From Balamuthia mandrillaris (lineage: Eukaryota; Discosea; Longamoebia; Balamuthiidae): a stretch of 64,000 nt of DNA. This document shows positions 21,331 through 32,515 of the stretch, one piece after another. The stretch covers positions 62,001-126,000 of the forward strand of contig JAVKOQ010000021.1 in NCBI GenBank assembly GCA_031835245.1, written 5' to 3'. Below the pieces are notes generated by a model. That model did no database searches and was not told where the DNA came from. It saw only the letters and a list, made by a program, of their open reading frames with translations. A program made the translations under genes and the position numbers. Within the stretch, counting starts at the first letter, position 1. Each line of letters starts with the position of its first letter.

Positions 21331-21611
21331 GACGGCAACGGCAACAGCAATCTGGGGAAGGATGGCATATTGGGTGACGTAAGGCCACGTAAGCTGCAGA
21401 AGCTCCCTGTAATGCACCTGTTTCAACAGACCCAAAAAAGATTGTGACCCTTTTTTAAGCCCTTTTTTCCTTGCAAAAACCGTGCCGATAGCCCCCCACC
21501 TACTTTTCCGCAACCCTTAGAAACAGGCACAGAACAGGCCAAAAAAAAGGCGTAAAAAAGGCACAGCCTTGCCTGTTTTAGCCCTGTTATTTTCTGCGAA
21601 TTATTTTTTCC

Positions 21612-21928
21612 TGTGGCTCACCAAACTTGCCAAGCGGTTGGGGATCCTCTCTAGGAACGAGGCAGACCACTACCTTGAAATTTGCTTTGGTGAACACTCG
21701 CGGGTGCGATTTCAAGAGAATCACAGCGACTTTTCGCAAGCTGCCTTCGATTTTAGAAAGAAAGCAAACTGTTTGATCGTGCTGGGGTTCCACAAGGATC
21801 GCCCAAAATGCGCCTGTGAAGAGTACATGAAGCCTCGCATGAATGGCCAAAATGGTACTTTCTTCTACGGCTGCAGGCACTACCCGAATGGATGTGGGCA
21901 AACAGTTTCTGCCACGAGTAATATATAA
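21612..21928 (+). pseudogene. 3' part of the split zinc-binding protein gene
   Basis: Right after the element's right end the frame reads LTKLAKRLGILSRNEADHYL, the continuation expected for the gene broken at 18976. It goes on to a C-terminal zinc ribbon, KCACEEYMKPR then FFYGCRHYPNGCGQ, similar to the C-terminal four-cysteine fingers of topoisomerase I, and stops at 21926-21928. It has no start of its own. As the host gene is interrupted, I call both parts a pseudogene. An alternative is that the piece is expressed from a start inside the element. Confidence 0.6.
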
Positions 21929-22297
21929 GGTTTTATATCCCTCCCTTTTGCCATTTATTTCTTCCCTAATTTCTTGCTTTTCAGTGTTGCCTTCTGGTGA
22001 AACGTGTCACCCACGATTTGTTTTTCCTTTTTTTTAACCCACCAATGGTGATTTTCTGGGAGGGACCGGTACATTTTTATCTCTTACACCAACTTTGAAA
22101 AAAAAACCACATTTATCAACCCCCTACTGCTGATTCTTCTTTTCTTCGTCGTTATCGTGGTGACGCGCCTCAGGGCAAGCAAGGGCTAGTCCAACGGGCT
22201 ACCAAAACAAAAAATAAATTCCGCTTCAGACGACATTCCACGTCTGACAGACTCTGGTCCTCAAAAGAAAAAAAAGTCAAAATGCAACAAAAAGAAA
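21929..22297. other. Intergenic region before tRNA-Glu
   Basis: No coding signal on either strand. AT-rich with several T runs; includes the T runs that may end transcription of the minus-strand tRNA-Glu. Confidence 0.5.
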
Positions 22298-22369
22298 TTC
22301 CGCTGCCGGGAATCGAACCCGGGGCGGGTGGGTGAGAGCCACCAATGTTGCCAACTACACCACAGCGGA
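22298..22369 (-). tRNA. tRNA-Glu(CUC)
   Basis: A 72-nt gene without an intron. The acceptor arms TCCGCTG and CAGCGGA pair perfectly. The B box GGTTCGATTCC is canonical. The anticodon stem GGTGG/CCACC closes the loop CTCTCAC, giving anticodon CTC. Downstream on the minus strand are T runs suited to polymerase III termination. Confidence 0.96.
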
Positions 22370-22880
22370 TTTTATGGAGTTTGAGCTCTTTTTATGCAGT
22401 GGCAAGGACGTTCATGTGATTGTTTCTTCCTTTTTTTTGGGAATATTCTGTTAGCTTCTTCGTTTTTTTCCTTATCTTCTTCTGATTTTTCTCCTTTTTT
22501 CTGTTCTTTGGCTACCTTCTGTTCTTTGTTCTTGTTATGTTTTGCAGTTTCTTTGTGTAACTTTGCTTGTTTTATCTCTAGTTTTCTTGTTCATCCTATG
22601 GACTATTATTTATTATGTTTTTTTGTTGTTTACTTGTTATACTCCTCTTCTGTTCTGAGTAAAAGAAAAGTGCCACAGCAAAGGCAACTGAGGAAAAAGG
22701 TGCTGAAAACAGAAGTGTAAGGCAAAAATGGCAATAATGGTTGCATTCCTTTCACAATTGCTTCATTGGTTTTTGCAGCTATAATAATTTTATTTCCTCG
22801 AAAAAATATGAGATTTACACGTCAAATGCTGCACGATTGTTGCTCCTTTACAGCAGTTGGGTTGTGCGGAGAAAGAGGAG
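22370..22880. other. Upstream region of the RCE1 gene
   Basis: AT-rich, pyrimidine-biased spacer. One ATG-initiated frame (22394-22720, 108 codons) is hydrophobic but has the composition expected from T-rich DNA and resembles no family, so no gene is called. Confidence 0.45.
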
Positions 22881-24692
<1,812 letters not shown>

Positions 24693-25051
24693 CCTTCCCA
24701 ATACAATTACGAACTGGAGTTTTTGCATCCCACTATTTTAGTTGGTGTTTTTTTTTTTTTTTTTTTGGTACTTTCTCTTCCTCTCTTCCAGCTGCTTTTC
24801 TCATCCACAGAAAAGGCCGAGTGCCCATGCTACAGCCTCTCGACTCCACACCTCAGGGATTATCAAAGATATCTGCTTGTTGCACTATGGCTGTTGGAAG
24901 GAAAGGTGACGGCCCGAGACATCTTCGACGATAGGATCGTTTCTCAGTTTGTCAACGATATTTTGCTTTGATTTTTCTTTGTGTTTTCTCGCTTTCTTGT
25001 TTTCAAAAAAAACTAATCTACTCACCCAAACTTCTCTCTCCCGTCTTTTAG

Positions 25052-26008
25052 CTTCTTTCTCATCTTTGGACCTTCTACCTCCTCTTTCTGTGGACCCGTT
25101 TCTTCGCATTCCTTTGCAACCAACCCATTCCCAACAACAAGCTCCTCTTCTTCCTTCGTCCTCTCATTATCGGTAGCTTCTCGTGGTACAACGGATGTCG
25201 TCCTGCCGAATCCATTCGCGGAGCGGACTTCAGCAACTACACTTCCCTTCAAGACTTTTTCCTTCGAGAGATCAAGCCGCGACCCATAGAGCCAGAAGCC
25301 AGAGTGGTGGCTCCTTTTGATGGCATCGTTATCAATGCTTCTCTGTTGAATGAGAGTAACGGATTCATGGGTCGACAGGTCAAAGGCATCGACTATCCTT
25401 TGGAAGAGGTTCTAGCCCTCAACAACGAGGAGAAAGAACCGGAAAGCCATGGAGAACACGCAAAGGAAAGTCAAACAGACCGAAAACAAAGACCACAACA
25501 AAGCAAAAGGAGAACATGGAAAGGAATGGAAGAAGCAAAGCGAAGGAGCATACAAATAACACGACGAAAACTTAGCAGAAGGAGAGAAGACGCAAAACAG
25601 AACAAGAGGGAAAGCGATATTCTTCACTCATGCGTATTGTTGCTGCCATTGAGTGAATGCCACCGATTGAGAGCGCCAGCGGACTTGGTCGTGCTAAAGA
25701 GGAAACACGTCTGTTGAAAAAAAAACCAAGACTCTTAACACGGACAAAGCCTCCGAGTCAAAGGCATTACTGTTACGATTCATCCAAAGCACACCTATCA
25801 AGAACGTTTAAAGATGATAGCCGGTGGAGCAACCTATGCCGGACGTCCATGTGCGCACTTTTGATGGCGTCTCTCTGAAAAGGGAGAAGAGGCTGGGAGG
25901 TTCGAGTGCGGAAGCGGGTGCGTGCTTGTTTGCGAGACTGCCGATCCGAACTTTAAGTTTCGAGTGCCACCCAAACAGTTCCTTTACTATGGCTCTGCTC
26001 TGGATTGA
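25052..26008 (+). pseudogene. Phosphatidylserine decarboxylase, decayed
   Basis: PSD makes phosphatidylethanolamine from phosphatidylserine and matures by self-cleavage at a Ser in an LGST-type motif. Clear family sequence begins after an acceptor at 25051: LLSHLWTFYLLFLWTRFF, YTSLQDFFLREIKPRPIEP, VVAPFDG, RQVKGIDYPLEEVL, and later GEEAGRFECGSGCVLVCE. Against a working enzyme, the catalytic His region is ECHRLRAP where YHRFHSP is expected, the cleavage motif is CGSG, and about 50 conserved residues between them are missing. The frame also has a stop at 25717 and another (TGA) near 25863. A Lys/Arg-rich insert splits the barrel. Candidate 5' exon sequence lies at about 24790-24905 but could not be fitted. 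Confidence 0.65.
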
Positions 26009-26114
26009 AGAAACAGAAAAAAAACGAACAACAAAAAAAAAGGAAATGTTTGATTTTTCATTGCATGTTTGAAATTAACCTTTGATATTTTATTGGACGT
26101 TTGATAAGTCATCT

Positions 26115-26990
26115 ATGTCAGATCACCAAACGGAGAATTTAACAACAATAAAAATATCTGCAAGAAAAGAAGCAAACGAAAAGGAGTGCAGGAGCACCCC
26201 AAACACGTTTGAGCACCTTCCTGCCATAGCTTGGCCATCCATGGAACAACGGAACCAGCCGGAAGAGGTTGTGCCGGAACAAACACCCCTCCAAGAAATG
26301 GATAAAGAAGGCGAAGCCGAAGAAGAAACATCAGAACAAAACACTTCAAAAGAAGAGGAAGAAAATGAAGAAGAAGAAGAAGAAGAAAACAAACAGACTT
26401 CGCCACTACAAAAGCTCAAACCTCTTCGTGGCAGTGGCCGTCGCACCAAAATAAGCAGAGGTGGGGCGGTCAAGTACAAAGGCTACTGCGAGAATTGCTT
26501 CTGCCTGGAGACGGCTCGCTGGCGGAAGGGCCGCCGGGGGGAGACCTTTTGCGACAAGTGCGGCTGGGCGGAGAGGGAGCACAAGTACGTGCTGATGGGC
26601 AACATGCGGAAGCAAGGCATGACCAGCGTCATCCTGGACATGCTGCACAACTCTGCCATCACCTTTGTGCTTCCTGCTCTCATGGGGGATGGGGAGACGC
26701 AAAGGGCAGAAAGTGGTGCAACGATGTCTTCTTCTTCTTCTTCTTCCTCGTCAAGTGTAAAGGAAAGTAGTATGAGAGTGGAACACAAAGAGAAGAGAAA
26801 TGAGGGAGAGGAAGAAGAGGAAGAGAATGACAGAGCAGACGAACTCCGGCCTCTGAGGAAGAAACGGAAGGAAGACAATGCATCTGGAAAAGAGGACAAA
26901 GAAGAAGAAGACATAAAAGACGAAAGTAAAGATGCATCACAGGAGCATTCATCATTGGCTGTTGCAACACCAACGACATCACCACAATGA
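26115..26990 (+). CDS. GATA-type zinc-finger protein
   Basis: A single-exon gene of 291 residues from the first in-frame ATG. The N-terminal half is acidic with a Glu run. A basic linker (KISRGGAVKYKGY) leads into CENC...RWRKGRRGETFCDKCG, that is C-x2-C-x17-C-x2-C with the GATA-family Trp and basic turn, about residues 126-150. It probably binds DNA as a transcription factor. Downstream is a conserved-looking amphipathic stretch (MTSVILDMLHN), then low-complexity Ser and Glu/Lys runs. The finger lacks the usual NACGL ending, so it is a divergent member. Confidence 0.72.
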   Translation: MSDHQTENLTTIKISARKEANEKECRSTPNTFEHLPAIAWPSMEQRNQPEEVVPEQTPLQEMDKEGEAEEETSEQNTSKEEEENEEEEEEENKQTSPLQKLKPLRGSGRRTKISRGGAVKYKGYCENCFCLETARWRKGRRGETFCDKCGWAEREHKYVLMGNMRKQGMTSVILDMLHNSAITFVLPALMGDGETQRAESGATMSSSSSSSSSSVKESSMRVEHKEKRNEGEEEEEENDRADELRPLRKKRKEDNASGKEDKEEEDIKDESKDASQEHSSLAVATPTTSPQ

Positions 26991-27585
26991 CTTATTTCAT
27001 CATATGAAAATGAAAAAAAGCGTGATGGATGCAACTGCGAAGAGGCGGCGCGGGACCGCCGGTAATGCCCCCACCCAAACGTGTGTCAAAGAATCCTTTT
27101 GTGCTTTGCTCTCTCTCTTCTGCCTTCTCTCGTTTCTGCTGTCCTCTCTCTTCTCCTCTCTCTGTCCTCTCCCTTATCCTCTCTCATGTCATCTCTCCTG
27201 TCCTCTCCCATCTCCTCTCTCCTGTCCTCGATCTCCGCGTCGATCGTGAGCGATCAATAACCAACGTGGCAAATAACGATTGGCTGATTTTTTCGGTTCA
27301 TTAATTTCTGGATAAATGTGACTTGTCGACAGACAACAAAATATTAAATCAAAGAAAAAAGTGGTTCTACAATAGAAAGACGTCGAAGCAGAGAGAGAGA
27401 GAAGCGAGAAAAGGTGACCTTCCTTGGATTGCCTATCCGGAACAAAGGCGCTTGTTACAACGGTTCTTTGTTGTTTTTCAGCTACTACGCTTTTTTTTTT
27501 TTTTTGAAGGTATTTTTTTTGATTTTTTTCTTTTTCGGGAAACTAATGGATTTTATATCATCTTTGCCTTTTAAGATTGGAAGAA
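26991..27585. other. Upstream region of the ArfGAP gene
   Basis: CT-rich from about 27105 to 27235, built of imperfect TCCTCTC units, then AT-rich. Contains a GTCGAC at 27325-27330 and an ATTGGCTGATTTTTT stretch near 27280. No gene is supported. Confidence 0.5.
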
Positions 27586-30500
27586 ATGTCGCTACGTCGC
27601 AAAAAGAACAACAACAAGGGGAATAATAAGCCTTCCATCCTTCCCCACGCTCACGACCCTTTTGCCTCTTCTTCTGCTTCTTCCTCTCCTTCCTCAAGCG
27701 GCACGAACATTGTTCACTTTCCTCCTTCGTCTGCCTCTTCTGCCTCTTCTTCTTCTTCTTCTTCTTCTTCTTCTTCTGCTCAGCAACCACAGCAACAACG
27801 AAGCAGAGCACCGAGCGCCCCAGCGCCTGCTGTCCGTGGCCCTTCTCGCGTGCGTAAAATCAAGCCCAAGGCCTCCGTCATCGCCTCCGCTACTGCAACA
27901 AACGACCACGGCGAAGAGATAATTGTAGGCCAAGAGACCGCCATTGCTACTGATTCGGACGCTCAAAGCACAGAAAATGAGGCAGCGGGAGAGGAGGGCG
28001 AGCAAACCAAACTAAAACAGAAAGCGGAAGACCTTGCCTCTGCTGCTGCTTCTTCTTCTTCATCTGTTGAAAGCGGAGAAGCAGCAAAAGAAGAAGAAGA
28101 GGGACCCCAACTACGAGAACAAGCACCACAAGAAGCAAAGGCGTCGTCGCCAAGGAATCCTCCTCCAAAGGTGCCGCCGCGAGAACGGACCACAAAAGCG
28201 ACAGAGTATCACAAACAAACCAAAAATAATGCTCCCTCCACGCTATCTATGCCATCGCTCTCTGCTGCGCCCAATGAAGTGAGAGAAGAAGCACTTCAGC
28301 GGGATGCTCTTACTGCTCGTGATAGCGATAGGAATTCTGTTGTGGATAAAGATGAGTGGCTGCAGCAGTTGCTGCGGCTACCTGAAAACGCTGTTTGTGC
28401 TGAATGCTCCCGTTCAGGTTTGTTTCATTCGTGGTGTCACAATTGTGTTCATTTTTTCAGTTTTGCATTTAGCTCTTTCGCCTGTTCATTTCCTCTTTGT
28501 CTTTGTCTTTGTCTTTCTCTTTCTCTTTCTCTTTCTCATTCTCATTCTCTTTCTTTTCTGTCTTTTCGTTTTCATATCTTATTTTACTGCTCTTAAACAG
28601 ATCCGCGATGGATATCTTTTGGGGACAACTTTGCTGTTACTATTTGCATAGGTTGTGCTGGTCACCACAGAAGCCTCGGCACCCACATCGCTCGCATTCG
28701 TTCCATCGATCTTGATAAGTGGGATGAAGAACAGCTCAGCGTAAGCATTCTCTTGTTTCTGTATTTTTTAACGTTTCTTTTCTTTTGTTCTAAGTTGTTC
28801 TAAAACGGTGCTCATTTTCAGCTGTTGGCAATTGGAGGCAACAAGAATGCAAATGCGTTTTATGAAGCCTTTATCCCTCCTGAACATACCAAACCTACTC
28901 CTTCCTCCACTCCAGAGTACGTCCTTGTTCTTCTTCGTTATCATCTTCATGCTCTTTTTCTCTCTTGCATGCGTGCGCGCTCGCACAGCTTGTTCAAAAA
29001 AATTTAAGCATCCGTACTAATAGCAAGAGTTGAGCGCACATAAACCATCGATTGTTTATTGTGCTATTCAATGAAACTCTTGTTTCAACTCGGATAAAAG
29101 CACAAAAGCAGCATATTCCTATCGCAGATGAGCTTTTTTCCTGAACTGCTCTTTTGTTCATTTTTTCTTGCTGTAACATCCTTTCTCGTTCTAAACCTCA
29201 ATTTTTGTTTATTAGTTGTGTTTGTGTATGTGTTCTTTTTTTCAGTCAGTGACGAACTAATCTCATCATCGCTTGCAGAGAATGTAAACAATGGGTAGAA
29301 TGGAAGTATCGTGACAAAATGTTCATGGCAGATTTGCCCGTTCTTTCTCTTCCATTACCTCCTCCTCCACCTGGCGTCCCGGACTCAGATTCTGCCTCTC
29401 CTTCTTCAACATCTACTACTTCATTTGAAAAAGGAGAAGTCTGCCAAGTGTACTTGGAACAAGAAGCCCGTTGGTGCGAAGCTGTTATTCGTTATGTCAC
29501 AAGGGATGGTAAATACGTGTTACGTCTTCAATCCGAAACTGGTGGTGCTTTGATTCAAGCGATACCTCAGCATCTTCAAAAACTTGAATCCGCCGCTTCT
29601 CCTGCTTCTCCTTCTTTGGATGCAGAAAACAAAGTAAAGAAACCTGCTTTGTTACCAAAACCAGCTCGATACGTATCTCCACCTCACTCTAGGACTTCTT
29701 CGATGGACGAAGGAAATTCTTTCCCTGCTCTGGCTTCTCCCTCTGGTTCATTCTCTTCTTTGCCGTCCTCTCCTTCATCCTCTTCTCCCTCTTTGACGAC
29801 GATACCTCCACTGGGGGGAATGGGATCATTGGAGCTGGATGCTGTGGGTCCGTATGAGCCTCATCCAGTGGCAGTCGGTGCTGTCACTCCACCAATGTCT
29901 CCTCGTACTAGCGCTCAATTTCTTATTCGTAATACTTTCCTTCTCGCTCAACCTCTCTCATAATATGTAATGCTCCCATTCCTTACACTCAATCCCTTTC
30001 TTTTTGTATGCAGAGAGTAATACCAAAGATGGAGAAGGAACTCTTTCTCGGCTCTCCCCGCCAAGAAATGCAACAATAGAAGAAACTCTTCATTCTGCTT
30101 TTAGTCATGAAGACGTGCCTCGACGCAACACAGCCCTCGGTGGTAGTTTGATTGGTTAGTTGTTTAATTTTTGTTTTCTCATTCTCGTTCTAAGTTATTC
30201 TTTCTTCTTCTCATTTCAGAGAAAGGAGTGAGCACACCTCCAGCAGGATCAGGAATGCACGGCAGTCGCAACGTCTTTGCTCCTCTTCCAGCAGGAACTG
30301 CCAAGTCCATGTCTTCCGTCGCAAAGGACATGCGTCCTCCTCTTCCTCCTAAGCCTGCCGAGCTCCGCAACGAAACAATTGGTTCATCAGTCGTTGCACC
30401 ACCAGGAAGACCCACAAGACCCTCTGCCGCGAGAAGACCAGCTGGAAGTGGGGTTGGCGGTGGAAAATATTCCACGATGAGACTTCCAAGTCGTTCTGCC

Positions 30501-31823
30501 GAGGCGTCATCTTCTTCAGAACAGGTAATTTTTCCTATCCTCTCTTTGGTTCGAATTTTGCTGTTTAACATGGTGTTTTTTTTTGTTGTTGTTGTTGTGC
30601 TACAGTTAATGATGCACCAGAAAAAAACGCAAGAAGAGATGGAAGAAATTCTTCTTGCCACATTTTCCAAACGAAAGGCTTCCCCTTCTTCTGATTCTCC
30701 TTCTCCCTCTTCTCCCGCTTCCTCCTCCATATCTTCTCCTCCTCCTCTTCCCACATCCAAATCTCCTACTTCTTCCCCTTCTTCTTCCCAGGTTCGCCCT
30801 TCTCTCCCAACACGTGGTTCTGCTTCTTCTGCCAGAGCTTCCACTCTTCGACCCTCCAGACAGAACAAAAGCTCTCCTTCTTCATTGATGATGGATCTTG
30901 ATCCTTCATATCGCTCTCGTTTTGCTACTGATGCCCCTCCAGCAATGCTTCACCAGAACAACAATCTGCATGATAGCAGCGGAGGGAGCTCTTCTTCGGA
31001 GGAAGGATCAGCCATTAAACCTGAGTTTCACAGCGCAGAGGATGAGTTGGCATTCCTCAAGATGAGAATGGCGGAACTGCAAAAGAAGATAGATGAGAAG
31101 AAGAGCAAGAGAAAGAAAGGAGGAAGATTGAACAAACTGAGAAAGAAGAAAGGAAGTACAAATGAAGAACAACATCAGAGTGAAGCTGGTGAAGGAGAAG
31201 AATCTTCATCAGTGGAAGGTGGTGCAACAACGAATAAGGAGAAAGAGAAGAACAACTTGAACAAAGCGGCGTTGAATAAGACGTTCAAGAAAGTGGGAGA
31301 ATTTACGGGAATGAGAAAGCATTTGACGGAGGAGGAGAAGCAAAAGAGAGAGAAGAAGAAAGAGGAGAAGAAGAGGGTCAAGAAACAACTCCTAGAAGAC
31401 AAGAAAGAGAAGAAAGCCAAGCAGCTCTCCGAATCTTCTCCTTTCCCACAATCGAATTCCGTGGAAGACGCCAACAACAAAGAGAAACCTTACTTTGGCA
31501 AACAGCTCAGCAGGACCACCTCTCTGCTCTTCCAACGGACCAAACAGACCACCAAAAAGATGGGCAAGAAGAAGCAGAGCAGCCAAAGCGACGACGAGGC
31601 CGAAAGCAGTCGACGAGTGAAGAAAGTGCCAAGAGAGAGCAAGCAAGGCTCCTCGTCTTCTTCTTCTTCGGTGGCTGTGGCTGCCGCCGCGGCGACTGTT
31701 GGCGCCGTGACTGCTGCCGTGGAGAAGGAGAGCGAAGAGACAGAGAGAGAGGCGGTCATCGAACAAGAAGAAGAAACGGAGCAAGCCGACTCGAACGAAG
31801 CTGAAGGCCTTGTTGTTGTATAA
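27586..31823 (+). CDS. Large ArfGAP domain protein
   Basis: GTPase-activating protein for Arf small GTPases, acting in vesicle coat dynamics. Seven exons fit in frame: 27586-28417, 28601-28740, 28822-28916, 29279-29928, 30014-30154, 30220-30524 and 30606-31823, giving 1,126 residues. The ArfGAP domain starts near residue 265 and spans exons 1-4: CAECSRSDPRW, ICIGCAGHHRSLGTHIA with the catalytic Arg of the HR pair, RSIDLDKW and GNKNANAFYEAF. The CxxC..CxxC zinc site is split by intron 1. After it comes a small beta-rich segment (EVCQVYLEQEARWCEAVIRY) that may be Tudor- or SH3-like. The rest is Ser/Pro-rich with PPLPPKP-type SH3 ligands and a long Lys/Glu coiled-coil region. Confidence 0.87.
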
Positions 31824-32148
31824 AAATAACACTAATGAAAACTTTCCGCAGGGAAAATTGGTGTCGACAAGGACTGCTTCAAACCCTAGGCCACCGCATA
31901 ATATGTTGTACACATCTATTAGATAACATCCAAACCGACCTTCATCCAATGATCATATTAGAGTGGGGGTAGCCCGTTTCAAGGGTCGATCCGACGGAAA
32001 ACTATTATCTAAGCCCTCCTTTTTACCTACGAGAAAATGACGTCACGCCCCAATCATTATTTTATTATTTTTGATTTCAGCGCAAAGAAAAAAAAAATAA
32101 TAAAAAAAGGCAAAGCTTAGCAAGCCGAAAAAGGGGGAGGAAAAAAAA
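31824..32148. other. Upstream region of the VIT-domain gene
   Basis: No gene. Contains a GTCGAC at 31863-31868 and an A-rich stretch just before the ATG at 32149. Confidence 0.5.
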
Positions 32149-32476
32149 ATGTACACGGACAGCAGGCCGGTCGTGCGTGGGGGTGGCGGCAGGGACAGCG
32201 GCCCAAGAGGAGGGGGCGGGGGACCCTCCTACCACAGAAACCTCACGGGCCTCTATGGGCTCAACAGGAACACCCAACGACGATTTCCCATGGCCCTGGG
32301 CAGCGTGGCGATTCGCGCCCGCGTCTTGGACCTCTTTGGGCGCGTGCAGGTGGAGCAGGTCTACACCAACAACGACGAGCACCCCGTTGACGCTACGTAA
32401 GTCTCGCTCCTCTTCTTCGTTTTTTTTTTTGTCTTTTGCAAACACCACCAATCTTTTCACTCATCTTTTGTCATCT

Positions 32477-32515
<39 letters not shown>

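Larger units (their letters stand above)
18976..21611. mobile_element. Candidate DNA transposon or non-autonomous element with 15 bp terminal inverted repeats
   Basis: The two ends, 18976-18990 and 21597-21611, are perfect 15-bp inverted copies (GGAAAAAATAATTCG and its complement). Just inside both ends lie related blocks built from CAGGGCTAAAA and AAAACAGGC. A strong hairpin lies at 19137-19179. The element divides a conserved domain whose halves lie on either side. I see no transposase; the only gene-like content is a zinc-finger frame at about 20.1-20.6 kb and its last exon near 21.1 kb. No clean target-site duplication is visible, and CCAC(..)AGG outside the 15 bp may extend the repeats. 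Family unknown. Confidence 0.55.

Noticed and set aside
21137-21382. Asp/Gly/Ser repeat frame as a secreted repeat protein
   Set aside because: No start or splice support; the GATGGC-type repeat alone explains the open frame.
18976-21611. Large intron in the split zinc-binding gene
   Set aside because: There is no GT donor at the break or AG acceptor near 21612 that keeps frame, and perfect inverted repeats mark the borders.
22394-22720. 108-codon hydrophobic open frame
   Set aside because: Composition follows the T-rich spacer, no family resemblance and no splice context; treated as chance.
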